Part shown: piece after piece, positions 10,001-16,816 of the stretch
How the letters are laid out: the number at the start of each line of letters is the position of its first letter
Numbering within the stretch: position 1 is the stretch's first letter
From: a virus
IMG/VR virus record: IMGVR_UViG_3300009419_000029
Location: 1-44,719 of that record
Direction: 5' to 3' (one strand)
Length of the DNA: 44,719 nt
The notes under the pieces: generated by a model
What the model was told of the DNA's origin: nothing
Databases searched by the model: none
What the model saw: the letters and a program-made list of their open reading frames with translations, nothing else
Position numbers and translations under genes: made by a program

Positions 10001-11309
10001 CAAGGGTTTTGCAAGTGCAAGTAGTTCTCAAAAGGCAGAAATTGCGAAGAACGACATCGTCAGACAGACGATGATGCGCAACAACTCAACAGGGTTTGCT
10101 TCAAAGGCAGACTCATGGAGAAACAACACTCACGGCGTAGAAGTCACAATCAACGCCCCAGAATCTGATGTGTTCACAGCAGACGAAAACGGTCGCACTA
10201 TTCAGGTCTTTGTACCAGAGGGTGTTGAAGTAATAAACCCAAGAACAAAAGAAAAAATGATTCTTGACTCGCTAGAGGCTTCAAGAGAGTTCGTTGCCTA
10301 CGGTGGCAATCTGTCAGAAGTCCCGGATGCACATGTCGTTGATGCAATTCTTAAAAATACAGAAGATGTACCAGGAGAACGTGCTACAGGGTGGAGATTT
10401 TCAAAACCAGACGGAAGATTTGAATGGATAGGTGGAGGCGGTGGCGCTACTGGAATAATGCGCCTTAAGGACAAGAAAACAAATGCAATATTCGGAATAA
10501 AGTTTGAGGCTTCATTTAGAGCACCAGAAGGAGGTGACCCATATGCGGAATGGACACAACCATATCCAATCGCAGATAGAGACCTTGCTGATGCTCCAGA
10601 TGGGATAGTCAATGAGGTTGTTGCACAAGCAATTCTCACAGCGCTTGGCTTTGAACCCGGGGCAACAAGAATAGCAAGAAGAAGCCCACTAGGCGCTGGC
10701 AAAAAAAATGGTGGAGCAGTCATGATAATAGATTTTGCTCAAAACAGATACGGTAATGTACGTGGTGCGGAAGACTATGCACCTATGAAGGTAAGAAAAG
10801 AATCAGCAATTAGAACTCTTCTTCTTGACGCCATATTGTCAAACACCGACAGAAACAAAAATAACTTTTTGACATCCATACAAAGTGATGGAACAAGAGT
10901 TATCATCCCTATAGACCACGGGCAAATTATGCGTGGAAGAGTAAATAGGTTTGACTTAAAGGGAGGCATATCTTCACAGTTGACAAACAACGATGTTGAA
11001 TATGAAAAAATTCTTGACGATATGACAAGAGCAGAGTTGATAGCAATGATTCCTGGTATTTTGGCTGATTACAGAGGCGACATAGAACAAAAGAAGGCAG
11101 ATATTACAAAAGCAATGAACGAAGCAATTGAAAAACTAGCCTCTGTCCATCAAGATGGTGATTGGGTTGATTTAGATATGATTAATGATATGGCTGCTGA
11201 TTATCAAGAAAGACTTAAAGGTGTATTTTCAAGACTCGACGAAGTTGCAGCAATGTCAGATGAGGATTTTTTAGAATTGTTTAAATACTTAAGATACGGG
11301 TACAAGTAA
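1095..11309 (+). CDS. Giant modular polyprotein with zincin, ART-like and kinase-like modules
   Basis: About 3,404 residues. A DxDxDG calcium-binding-like motif (residues 52-61) is followed by three modules each carrying a zinc-protease signature: HEYGH at 270, HEYGH at 616 and HEWGH at 1035. Around 1467-1550 (PLYHAL, PLSSFSPN) the pattern resembles ADP-ribosyltransferase toxins. A TIHFTLNH motif lies near 2061. HDxxGH followed by IGRGFDRHGE occurs twice (2471 and 2857). The C-terminus (3113-3275) has a glycine-rich loop, NTDRNKNN and IDHG, like HipA or PI-kinase catalytic loops. Ten G-F-[AF]-S linkers (80, 404, 769, 1310, 1687, 1818, 2581, 2636, 2971, 3000) separate the modules. The start was set at MPFSYD because TACAAT sits six bases upstream; 1041 and 1023 are alternatives. 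It is probably a virion-associated or injected effector protein; function is inferred. Confidence 0.85.
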   Translation: MPFSYDINPEESARAKRRMKSQPSGDVEVKALGSNLGQIARGRAVYDPNALDGDGDGIVQDSTPFERPAALSNIAALSRGFASATGRWGDSFENWTVGKTNEEIAEVAVPDNPTDLIAYVTAHVGVHGLPTGFDNITDLLHAMELTDARFDPEEVAKTRAMLVRMLEQNPEMREFIDRFGIPATVVKALEGGVGATAYKHVLISLSLNEVNLDGKLKPKWRTTFGAVKDSLIKKFGDDVMQAITPEGVDTLPDTYLQEDSKEALANTFIHEYGHYLNYQALLNHPNPDFRKEMFFMYNASWSQLENNMEAQDGIRSSLRKLAMLMANPRERQYGPWDPQKRTGVRRADPMSDIMPPSAYAATKPTELMAELFVQYVKTADKKSLNPETRILMETLTGRKTPAKGFFSASRTLPGARGFDDMSIEEIVDSVVPSTPEQARKELESWSQWMFDSAGPGYFDVDTEGMTAAEKVNLEMKRMKFHIEKKMEGSWNRVLRKARRSKEDVKPEDVFDFSQESLMGLRDMVSEALANSPEFLQHVKDFGMPPLFVLKGDDIKLGGIFNGSTGAMFIAMNKLSLDPTPLENPDDALAGRGKKLAGTEWFLESNGNWKTRSILYHEYGHFINYLAASIHPDRETRYLASWYWRMDWNEGYGWRAKRKWQKFRKENPGFKYDAADRRWQQIEEITDALNRGEALDWENGPPHVMSQYGQMTPAETFAEGYGAWMSGEPEQIARISPALMNDLKMHVANPSREETTVEVDMTQAMQRPTGFASLSIKRDEYGTRDLAAALDGSSPSPLDGSNWLKDATPREIAQAIVPRTREDAVNLMLMNLLVGNRNPDAMTMAAMRSILDKMLDTDIFDFSPEGVSQMEKWIEKALEESPQFLWQVRRFGSLPMIPTDRKAVAKYRNALENDTPIPILSMNAARTETMTYPFTGTNLSAEQEAMKVLFDCSVASPGTMGYCVGSLFMVMNMHHREWRGVWDPKRSKPPAFGRTRRVNIGVGKDKYDIRPWPEKDKYGRTLISNFGTSLEGTIIHEWGHGWFSGLFGPKQGLGIVPEITAEVARKGGVLDPNARVTKQDLYSLGGSRYNRYAYFYPDLSLPEAEARVEFAKEFMSPGSMTIIPVPESPRDIGLLVHFMQRAVTKAQSIYGPGSPEVMEITQRMNDYGQELGDRGLRRLLAFTNKVNMPMERLMYQIGIDPNDPDQVQSMAMFYGYEPGINQDIWQGLAQDFPDIFGDPALPFATLAGQYAQKNPQETWAELTIQMAQPDADYRDEYITPELKAALLYVFGEHDDPFDTNITDIPWETRGGFASRTQKVEHARATVLKRSSNTLGNVVSSRSTIDDRASRVVKSTRDERGHTRFEIGDYTFTIPGDKFMPDLSSAYTEWASESHYGIQQMSRMMMGVQPSRKNPLSMPGNIEINAIRSGRGVSELDERMLSSIRSTAAKTNRILDEVRDSDSYSSMPLYHALNTIEQDSDIFTASVGDTISMPLSSFSPNFINPDMVTNRGAGDGSAVIKLSIGAKVMESNLLENTSRNGEWRDVPIESITGGKFRVISKGERDGIPVIEIEHTDVFDTTSGEWMNVDPNDAMSSVRYEVLTDRGMKELEKLNRRRIVLKDGDPEYGTITEQMDTVANGVVRSMFGDNTDPILPILKMSSEDRIKFEEQMETLAKIPVSSMDKRGLPGFASVTDANTVFGRRITPERRVNTAAVRMLQENREYIADRMLSGTNREVLDDVWVDKTLEKLNNGEITHADGMNIMNVIMDVISDRIKKDPSVRDAIDGDIYNYQKLGKRLRRAMTAEVTAEEINSPRKAAGFASNTSNTDKRITERFNPTVISTQASDAEWGQFETSREIVQAVVYDINGEKVAFGIEERHGLDTTGIKVIELNPYEITGLERGTPEGEEMALNWVYADSYLLETGDYSNHNGTEISALLYAATKGDKEAEKQFKEYAEKGRAIVKQKYQEALDEERKLLDIRLSDGGVQQAIRTLQTRLAALRRKKADGYYGAELTEEDIANAKWGPKDLVLVRWSQFPPEYDDEGNIIVHPASKYLPVDRETIHFTLNHAVEEHMFWSEGDEGGYLITVPLQDVIDSNGLESLDNLYGIDTYFTPKQGKGLKLPKAKVRKVEKGEDRKAITREIMETEYDTLGVAGGSHYTDTAGFEDTVRLVARDLGIPPGALHASQPHKQFEQFNNYANSEGDRNLAANMNNDAPFTFAPTISTMERNALLAIADRQHAKWSGVNESSVKNPAGSFVSESRSMRRIVDMNIPVRNEESAEFVAREMGLSERAFNSLRDSMDRSLEAISSGRLFNYVMATGSEPHKSRLLNAIRVALSKNDIPMMIGDPHPVIFTIVPDKRDWSLVEIPSPETVQRALQMIRDNQSTLDSIANRNLDVSGSRKFYSIIGEKLNNLRLQSGRQQQPSQQMEDELADEMKILGRESWVSLYLGGLFSNDDWAPAATAPDEEIHDAIGHIGIGRGFDRHGEFANALAVLSLLKDPDVQKQLTKREIDSAARRVIGDYLLPTLVTNGDGDAVEILKLGRSFMGDPFALLDIFESEIDKTPALNNDGSPIKPRSTGFASSSRLSLEGVKPEVRDRIVLADTAHLSRNKTAPRIPGKTPEEITTSIRRFVGGFASRTTPTNPAGKSIEEVAKDIELTPDEVKILEKVLPDISSLRKMEVNPSLKDKKEDLINSVRVAVVDGIPFVYASPNPMLSEQIPDKRDWSAVVRPKAETAEKVRSLVEEMVKTTLDGKTAEAFYDILYSGQDSPERKKLVKRMQDAQLLRFTFADWSNNLLKDIASKNPFDSGSNEYITGMGSEYGEPVFLQMWAQGLQDLRSPALSIFSPENETDGMHDMWGHVGIGRGFDRHGEWANMFAMFSLMDRWADENNISKDELTLTKASWFNWLEYRKIGGEFTPRRSEINKRDNADAHEMTYTNAILGADIEQLEKLIALIDDGNTHDTGKAKGFASASSSQKAEIAKNDIVRQTMMRNNSTGFASKADSWRNNTHGVEVTINAPESDVFTADENGRTIQVFVPEGVEVINPRTKEKMILDSLEASREFVAYGGNLSEVPDAHVVDAILKNTEDVPGERATGWRFSKPDGRFEWIGGGGGATGIMRLKDKKTNAIFGIKFEASFRAPEGGDPYAEWTQPYPIADRDLADAPDGIVNEVVAQAILTALGFEPGATRIARRSPLGAGKKNGGAVMIIDFAQNRYGNVRGAEDYAPMKVRKESAIRTLLLDAILSNTDRNKNNFLTSIQSDGTRVIIPIDHGQIMRGRVNRFDLKGGISSQLTNNDVEYEKILDDMTRAELIAMIPGILADYRGDIEQKKADITKAMNEAIEKLASVHQDGDWVDLDMINDMAADYQERLKGVFSRLDEVAAMSDEDFLELFKYLRYGYK

Positions 11310-12079
11310 TGTCGCATAAGTATTATTTTCTCGTTGGTCCGAACTCAACCACAAACCTTGAAGCCCCGTCAACGTTGTTTATCTACGAAACAGAAAACAA
11401 CGATACAGAGGGCAAGTACACCGCATACAGCGGAGATAAGGAAAACGAAGAGTATTGGAACAGATGGCTAGAACGCCAATACTTCCGTCCTCACGCTTTT
11501 GCAAACCGATTTGGGTACAGCGCTGTTGAGGCTGGTCCTCTTAAGGGTGAAGACCACTTCCAAGAACTGCTGAGAGAAGTAGGCATTGTCAATAGAGATA
11601 CAGTCAAGGGCAAGGTTCTCGCATGGGTGGAAACAACCACCAAGGACTTCCTGTCCAACGCACCCACGATTGAGTTTAAAGAGGGTGGCTACACAAAACC
11701 TGAACTGCGTGAGCGCATCAAGAACAGAATTATGGCTGGTAGCAAAGGCGGAAACCCGGGGCAGTGGTCCGCCAGAAAAGCACAGTTGCTGGCTCTTGAG
11801 TACCGCAAGGCAGGTGGGGGCTACACGGGTAAACCCAGAAAGACACAGCGTTCGCTGAAGAAGTGGACCAGAGAGAAATGGACCACATCAGATGGCAAAC
11901 CAGCGATTCGTAAAGGTGGCACTCGTAGGTATCTCCCTGCTAGTGCTTGGTCTCGTCTTACGCCTGCTCAGAGGACAGCAACGAATAGAAAGAAAATCCA
12001 AGGAAGTAATAGAGGTAATCAATTCGTTGGAAATACAGAGAAGGCTAAGAATGCGGGAAGAAACGCTAGAAAGACTTAG
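11309..12079 (+). CDS. DUF5872-like basic protein
   Basis: 256 residues; its ATG overlaps the TAA of the giant gene, so the two are translationally coupled. The N-terminal half is specific to this protein. From about residue 125 it matches the pattern KPELRERIK, GSKGGNPGQWSARKAQLL, YRKAGGGYTG, SLKKWTREKW, RKGGTRRYLP, LTPAQRTATNRKK, which I recognise as the DUF5872 family seen in phages and algal viruses. The C-terminus is strongly basic, suggesting nucleic-acid contact. Molecular function is unknown. The 3' end overlaps the convergent minus-strand gene by 14 bases. Confidence 0.85.
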   Translation: MSHKYYFLVGPNSTTNLEAPSTLFIYETENNDTEGKYTAYSGDKENEEYWNRWLERQYFRPHAFANRFGYSAVEAGPLKGEDHFQELLREVGIVNRDTVKGKVLAWVETTTKDFLSNAPTIEFKEGGYTKPELRERIKNRIMAGSKGGNPGQWSARKAQLLALEYRKAGGGYTGKPRKTQRSLKKWTREKWTTSDGKPAIRKGGTRRYLPASAWSRLTPAQRTATNRKKIQGSNRGNQFVGNTEKAKNAGRNARKT

Positions 12080-12245
12080 AGGGTGATTTCCTCTTTGCCT
12101 TGCCAAGAACCCTAGCGATAAGGGTGAGAGTCCCAATCTGTTCGGAGTGTTTCTCTATCAACACTTCGTGTCGCTTTACTGTCTTTACTAAGTACAGGTT
12201 TAATACTATCGACAATGTTAGTAAAAAGCAAATAATAATGGTCAT
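12066..12245 (-). CDS. Small single-pass membrane protein
   Basis: 59 residues with an N-terminal hydrophobic helix (TIIICFLLTLSIVLNLYLV) followed by a basic, coiled-coil-like tail. The ATG at 12245 is chosen because AGGAGG lies five bases upstream; an in-frame GTG six bases earlier overlaps that ribosome site. Position at the end of the replication operon and its topology (short N-terminus, cytoplasmic tail) would fit a phage membrane anchor or holin-like protein, but nothing specific identifies it. Confidence 0.7.
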   Translation of the reverse strand: MTIIICFLLTLSIVLNLYLVKTVKRHEVLIEKHSEQIGTLTLIARVLGKAKRKSPSKSF

Positions 12246-12270
12246 GTTCACCTCCTAGGGGTGATGAATT

Positions 12271-12459
12271 CTACCATTTACCAATCGGGCAGGACTCCAT
12301 CTCATACTCCACCTTGGTGAGCAGGAAGCAACCGCACAACTTGCAGGTCTTCTTCCACTTCTTCATGTGTGGGCATTTTTTACAAGCCGCATACCGATAT
12401 GAAGCAACCTTTAGCGAGACCTTCTTGGGTCCCGTCTCTAACGAAGTCTCGTCCCGCAT
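12271..12459 (-). CDS. Small zinc-finger protein
   Basis: 62 residues with CKKCPHM, CKLCGCFLLTK and CPIGKW, a cysteine array common in small phage proteins that bind a structural zinc. The start at 12459 (MRDETS) is preferred over the longer frame because the upstream codons lie inside the preceding gene. It overlaps the 3' end of the ribbon-helix-helix gene by 22 bases, consistent with one operon. Confidence 0.7.
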   Translation of the reverse strand: MRDETSLETGPKKVSLKVASYRYAACKKCPHMKKWKKTCKLCGCFLLTKVEYEMESCPIGKW

Positions 12460-12749
12460 TGTAAACAGAACTCCGACCACGGGTAGTAGCGACGCATATT
12501 GGTTGGGTGAGGGCAATCCAGTGTGTCCTCAACGAACTTGTTGACAGAATCACGAATCATTTGAGACATCGTCTTACCAACAGTCTCTGAAGCCTGCTTC
12601 CAGCGCTCCCTGTCAGCCTCAGTAAGGCGTATCAGGACTGTCTTGTCAGCAGGACCAGACTCTGGTGACAACTCTGCGGAGATAGATGTCCCATTAGCAA
12701 CTTCTCTTGCGAGAGCCGCCTCCATGTTGTTTTGGTCATCATTACTCAT
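12438..12749 (-). CDS. Ribbon-helix-helix protein with C-terminal zinc ribbon
   Basis: 103 residues. The segment KTVLIRLTEADRERWKQAS followed by MSQMIRDSVNKFVED reads as a beta strand plus two helices of the Arc/MetJ DNA-binding fold. It is followed by CPHP...CLQCG, a probable zinc ribbon. Likely a small transcriptional regulator. Its start overlaps the upstream HTH gene by eight bases. Confidence 0.7.
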   Translation of the reverse strand: MSNDDQNNMEAALAREVANGTSISAELSPESGPADKTVLIRLTEADRERWKQASETVGKTMSQMIRDSVNKFVEDTLDCPHPTNMRRYYPWSEFCLQCGTRLR

Positions 12750-13353
12750 CGATTACTTCCGCATCCATAATGTCGTCATTTTTTGCTTGCTGCAGTATCC
12801 CTATGACAGTAGCAGATGGGAGTACACCAGAAGCGCCCATGATTTCCAACAGTTTTCTTGCTTCTGTTTCGGGGTCAAAGGCATTGACAGCGGCGGGACT
12901 CTGCGCTGCACCGGCAAGAGTTGCGTTGATTGTCGTCTCAGTATTCCTGATATCCATGTTCACGTTGATGTTGGCGCTGGCTTCCATGCCCATCAGTTTG
13001 GCTCTTCTATCAATGATTGACAAAACCTGCTGTACTGCTTTCATGTCGGGCTCTACTGCAACTTCGGTTCCGTCATCCATCTTCACCTTACGATGCTGAG
13101 TCATAGGCCAGATTGCCGCCTGAAGGTTGTCCAGACGCTCCAGTTCCATCCGTAAGACCTCTGGATAGGCGAGGAGGGCTTCTTTGTTCATCTTCTCTAA
13201 TTGGCGTCTTACAGCCTGATTGACGCCGCTCGTAGACATGTCAAATCTTCTGGCTATTTCGTGCGTAGAAACGCCAGCCTGTCTCATCTTGAACACACGA
13301 AGGTCTCGCTCTGCGAGGAACTCTCTCGTCATGACCTTGTTTTGTTTGCTCAT
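12742..13353 (-). CDS. HTH protein, terminase small subunit-like
   Basis: 203 residues. An N-terminal helix-turn-helix (MRQAGVSTHEIARRFDMSTSG) is followed by a helical region, VLRMELERLDNLQAAIWP, and VLSIIDRRAKLMG, a pattern found in actinophage proteins annotated as small terminase or HTH DNA-binding proteins. Four-base overlap with the primase gene upstream. A small-terminase role is plausible, but no large terminase is in the window; a transcription factor is the alternative. Confidence 0.6.
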   Translation of the reverse strand: MSKQNKVMTREFLAERDLRVFKMRQAGVSTHEIARRFDMSTSGVNQAVRRQLEKMNKEALLAYPEVLRMELERLDNLQAAIWPMTQHRKVKMDDGTEVAVEPDMKAVQQVLSIIDRRAKLMGMEASANINVNMDIRNTETTINATLAGAAQSPAAVNAFDPETEARKLLEIMGASGVLPSATVIGILQQAKNDDIMDAEVIDE

Positions 13354-15077
13354 CTATTCACCTTAGCAAATTCCATGACCTCAAACGGGAACAATTTGCC
13401 TCTCCTCATTTTAGTTGGGAAAGGTCGTTCATCACGAGCACCTCTGAAATGTCGTACATCGTAGATGTGAGGTCCGCCACTTGTGAGGTCTGGAGTCAGT
13501 GCGATACCGAACTCTGGCCAACGGGACCACACAGCAGAGCCAAATGGACGCATCTGTCGGTTGTTCATACTCTCACCCAATGGAGCGTGATGCTCTAACC
13601 ACAATGCACACTTGTAAACGTCACGAACATGGTCTAAGTAACGGGCGACTTCCACTGCTACTGACTCAGACGTACGACCACCTGGGTCAATGAATGCTTT
13701 GTACAAAGGTCCCATGACGAGGAGTTCAGGCTTTGCTTCTTCAATCGCCTTCTCCAACACCATTCTGTCCTCTGCTTTCATCAGGTCCAGTCCCGACGGT
13801 TTGACCAGCAGTTGAGCGGTGGGCTTGTTTGTGTACCCCCTGTCCAGTGCTGTCCTCAGGATGGATGATGCCGTGCGACGAATGATGCGCTCTGGGTTTT
13901 CCAAGTCAACAGTCAGGGTTCTGATTTGTTTCATCTTTTGGTATGTAAATGGATTTATACCACAGCCAGAGAGGATTGCCACTTGTCGTGCAAGCATTGT
14001 CTTACCAACACCTTCGGCTGCAACAACGATTACTCGTTCGCCACGCTCAAGGATGTCCTCAATAACCCAATCGTATGAGTCATCGGTACTTTCTTCAATG
14101 AATGAGTCCCAGTGTACTAAGCGACCAAAGTCAACAGGCTTGTCTCTCGCAGCAAGAAGTGCAATGTCCTGCGCCTTTATCAGAATCTGCTGTGGTGTGA
14201 GGTCTGTTCTAACAAGCAGAGCCTCCAACTTTGTTCTCGCTTGAGAGAAGGCATCGTCCGTTGGCGGGACCGCCACGGGTTCTGTCGGCGATGGAGTTGG
14301 CTTGTCTGCTTCTAGCGCAATGAATTCATCAAGTGAGCCACCGATTGACAGGTACTCAGTTACATCTTTACCTTTTGGTGCGACCCAGATGTTCGCTGTG
14401 CAACCAGCCTTTGTCAACTCTGCGAATACGAGTTTTGCGTGAGCAATTCCTGGTTCGTCATTGTCGGCGATGATTTCTACTTCGGCACCTGCGAGTGCTT
14501 CTGTGTGAATGTCAAGCCACTTACCTGCACCACCTGGCATTGTTGTTGCGATGATGTCCATCTCAATGAGAGTGTCAGCATCTTTCTCTCCCTCAACAAC
14601 CCAGATTGGGTAGCCACCTGCTACTCCTGCTTTTACTGCTGGAAGGTTGTAAAGAATCTTTGGTGTATCACCAAGTGAGTAGACCCATCCACCATTACCA
14701 TCAGGCTTGCGTTGACGGAATGTTTTCTTACCATCACCGTCTATGTAGCGAAGTTTCTGGAACAGCACTTCACCGTTCTCATCAATATAGTCGTATGTCT
14801 TGACCAAGTCAAGTTTTGTTTTAGTGTTATTTGTACGTTTTTGTGGAGGGAACAAAGCAGCGAGCGTTACGCCAGCAGACTCACAGATTTCTTTCGTGTT
14901 GCACGGGGAGCCCCGATGACAAGTAACGAGAATGTTTCCTGTCTTGTCGTCTTCTGAAATAGAAAGAGATGGGTTGTCATCATCGTTTCTGCACGGACAG
15001 CGTGCTTCCCAACCGTTTGGTGTATCTCTAACTCCATTGAGCCGAGATAGAAACTCATCAGTGTGGGGATATGTCAT
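13350..15077 (-). CDS. DNA primase-helicase (zinc, TOPRIM, RecA-like)
   Basis: 575 residues. An N-terminal zinc-binding region (CPCR, CHRGSPC) is followed by a TOPRIM core with WVVEGEKDADTL and ADNDEPG near residues 165-205, then a RecA-like ATPase with Walker A AAEGVGKTML near 350 and a Walker B-like LLVMGPL near 445. This resembles the bifunctional primase-helicases of phages and should prime and unwind at the replication fork. It sits in one operon with WhiB upstream and the HTH protein downstream, each joined by four-base overlaps. Confidence 0.85.
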   Translation of the reverse strand: MTYPHTDEFLSRLNGVRDTPNGWEARCPCRNDDDNPSLSISEDDKTGNILVTCHRGSPCNTKEICESAGVTLAALFPPQKRTNNTKTKLDLVKTYDYIDENGEVLFQKLRYIDGDGKKTFRQRKPDGNGGWVYSLGDTPKILYNLPAVKAGVAGGYPIWVVEGEKDADTLIEMDIIATTMPGGAGKWLDIHTEALAGAEVEIIADNDEPGIAHAKLVFAELTKAGCTANIWVAPKGKDVTEYLSIGGSLDEFIALEADKPTPSPTEPVAVPPTDDAFSQARTKLEALLVRTDLTPQQILIKAQDIALLAARDKPVDFGRLVHWDSFIEESTDDSYDWVIEDILERGERVIVVAAEGVGKTMLARQVAILSGCGINPFTYQKMKQIRTLTVDLENPERIIRRTASSILRTALDRGYTNKPTAQLLVKPSGLDLMKAEDRMVLEKAIEEAKPELLVMGPLYKAFIDPGGRTSESVAVEVARYLDHVRDVYKCALWLEHHAPLGESMNNRQMRPFGSAVWSRWPEFGIALTPDLTSGGPHIYDVRHFRGARDERPFPTKMRRGKLFPFEVMEFAKVNR

Positions 15078-15427
15078 CGCTTAGCCGCTTGCTCCAAAAG
15101 AAAGTCTCCGCCGTTTGCGTCACGCAATCCGACTCCTTTGAAAACAATACGCCCCTCACGACCCAGATTCAATTTTCGGGACCAGCGAAGTTGCGCACGT
15201 TCTTGCTCATCCAAGCCTCCCCAGATTCCCCAAGGTTCCCACTCAAGTGAGTATTCAAGACATTCCTGCTGACAAACACATGTATTGCAAATCTGCTTTG
15301 CAAGCAAGGTGTTTTTTCTAAGTTCTACAATTTCTTCACGCTTGCCAGTTTTTTGTAAGGGAAACCACCATTCGGTATCTTCACCCTTGCAAGCCCCGTT
15401 CTCTGGAGAAAAAATACCTTGTTCCAT
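15074..15427 (-). CDS. WhiB-family iron-sulfur transcription factor
   Basis: 117 residues. Carries the WhiB hallmarks: ACKGEDTEWWFP, then CNTCVCQQEC with three further cysteines able to hold a [4Fe-4S] cluster, then the turn GIWGGLDEQER. Known WhiB proteins bind region 4 of the primary sigma factor and redirect transcription. This is the main evidence for an actinobacterial host, and it is a candidate regulator of the repeated promoters to the right. Its stop overlaps the primase-helicase start by four bases. Confidence 0.92.
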   Translation of the reverse strand: MEQGIFSPENGACKGEDTEWWFPLQKTGKREEIVELRKNTLLAKQICNTCVCQQECLEYSLEWEPWGIWGGLDEQERAQLRWSRKLNLGREGRIVFKGVGLRDANGGDFLLEQAAKR

Positions 15428-15846
15428 TAGCGCTCCTTATTGCTTGCAATTCTTCTCACATCTTTTTCAGTGAGAAATACTGTTGCGTATCGCACACGAA
15501 GATTACCGCCATCATCGATGGTTACAACATCTACTGAATCAATTGATACACCAAATTTTGATGCGATGTTTGCTTGCGCCAAATAAATTTCTGTTTCTGC
15601 TGTTGCCATCTCGTCATCTGTTACATCGGAGATTCTTGTCGGCGAAGCGACTGAATTCATTTCAATAACTCGTGAGTCAATTCTTAAACACTCAACACAT
15701 GCAAGTTTGGGTGAGTTAGATGCTCTTGGTCGCACTTCCATGTGACCGCACGAAAGTATGTGCATGTATTTGACATTCCCCCAATTGCCAATTCGCCTGA
15801 TTTCAAGTACGTCTCGGCGCGGGGCTTTGCGGTGTTCGGTCGTCAT
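15427..15846 (-). CDS. Zinc-motif hypothetical protein
   Basis: 139 residues, unknown function. A short zinc-knuckle-like stretch (SCGHMEVR ... ACVECLR) occupies residues 32-54, followed by a predicted alpha/beta region ending in a basic helix. First gene of the minus operon running through WhiB; TATTAT lies six bases before the ATG, so its transcript may be leaderless, with the SSB terminator immediately upstream. Confidence 0.65.
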   Translation of the reverse strand: MTTEHRKAPRRDVLEIRRIGNWGNVKYMHILSCGHMEVRPRASNSPKLACVECLRIDSRVIEMNSVASPTRISDVTDDEMATAETEIYLAQANIASKFGVSIDSVDVVTIDDGGNLRVRYATVFLTEKDVRRIASNKER

Positions 15847-15861
15847 TGTCCCATAATAGCG

Positions 15862-15890
15862 AAAACCCCACCTGGTAATCCAAGTGGGGC
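15862..15890 (-). terminator. Factor-independent terminator after ssb
   Basis: On the minus strand CCCCACTTGG, loop ATTA, CCAGGTGGGG makes a ten-pair stem with one wobble, followed by TTTT. It separates ssb from the WhiB operon and partly overlaps the promoter region of the next gene. Confidence 0.85.
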
Positions 15891-15922
15891 TTCACTAGTT
15901 AGCACTCGCAGGTGCTTGTTAA

Positions 15923-16351
15923 CTAAAACGGTTCGTCTGCTGGAACTGTTTCTTTCGTACGCTTTGGTGCTGACTTCGCTGAGTCTCCACCCTGCTGTGC
16001 CTTACGGCGTTCTACTGATTCAAGAGCGCCAGTGCGGATACCGATGTCCATCGCCTTCACTTCAACAGTTGAGCGCTTTGCGCCTTCTTTGTCTTCCCAT
16101 GAACGCTGGTCAAGAGTCCCGACCACAATCACTCCCATGCCCTTTTCAAGGACATTCGCTGAGTTCTCTGCTACATAACCCCAAGCGACGATGTTGAAGT
16201 ACGCAGTCTTCTCAATCTTCTCGCCTGCTTGATTGGTGTAGTTGTCGTTCACTGCGATTGAGAAAGTAAGTTGTGCCTTACCACCCGTTGTGAACTTCAA
16301 TTCAGGGTCACTGGTTAAGTTCCCCACTAATGTTGTCGGCGTAATTGCCAT
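15923..16351 (-). CDS. ssb: Single-stranded DNA-binding protein
   Basis: 142 residues. OB-fold pattern of SSB: LVGNLTSDPELKFT, FSIAVND, TAYFNIVAWGYVAE, VIVVGTLDQRSWED. It is followed by a disordered linker and the acidic tip DEPF, the partner-binding tail of bacterial SSBs. Coats single-stranded DNA at the replication fork. GGAG seven bases upstream supports the start. It has its own terminator downstream and diverges from the plus-strand gene at 16423. Confidence 0.93.
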   Translation of the reverse strand: MAITPTTLVGNLTSDPELKFTTGGKAQLTFSIAVNDNYTNQAGEKIEKTAYFNIVAWGYVAENSANVLEKGMGVIVVGTLDQRSWEDKEGAKRSTVEVKAMDIGIRTGALESVERRKAQQGGDSAKSAPKRTKETVPADEPF

Positions 16352-16385
16352 GTTTGTCTCCGTGTTCTAGTTTTTGAATCCGACA

Positions 16386-16416
16386 GGTTGCAGACTACAG
16401 GCTTATGTGGCATAAT
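16386..16416 (+). promoter_or_regulatory. 31-bp repeated promoter, copy 1
   Basis: GGTTGC, spacer with CTTATGTGG, CATAAT; six bases then ATG of 16423. Lies between the divergent ssb and 16423 genes. Confidence 0.7.
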
Positions 16417-16422
16417 TCAAAC

Positions 16423-16698
16423 ATGAAAGATGAATTTGAAGTCCGCCTTATGGCTATTGGACACATGGCACGGATGCTTCTAGAGATGGCTCAGATTGAC
16501 TTCGGGTCGCTCACAGAGGCACAAGAGGCTGAACTCCTTGAAGACTACGAGGATGTTGCCACCCATATCGTTGATTCAATGGGCTTTGAGGCGGGACCGT
16601 CAGAAGACGGGGTCAGTTTCAATGCGAAATTCACCCTTGAAGACCCTGAAAAATACATCAGAAAAAAATTGGACGAAGAGACCTCCGCAAACCCTTGA
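16423..16698 (+). CDS. Small acidic protein
   Basis: 91 residues, rich in Glu and Asp, largely helical; no recognised family. The start at 16423 is set by the repeated promoter whose -10 box ends six bases upstream, so translation is probably leaderless; an earlier in-frame ATG lies inside the promoter. Divergent from ssb. Confidence 0.75.
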   Translation: MKDEFEVRLMAIGHMARMLLEMAQIDFGSLTEAQEAELLEDYEDVATHIVDSMGFEAGPSEDGVSFNAKFTLEDPEKYIRKKLDEETSANP

Positions 16699-16816
16699 TA
16701 CATAAGGGCTACAGAATGCGACCCCCGCAAAGCCTTGCTGTGTAAGGGTTTCGTTGAGGTAGACATCTGAACCCTTAGAGGGTAAAATAGTATTAGTTCA
16801 GTTATCCGCTGACGAA

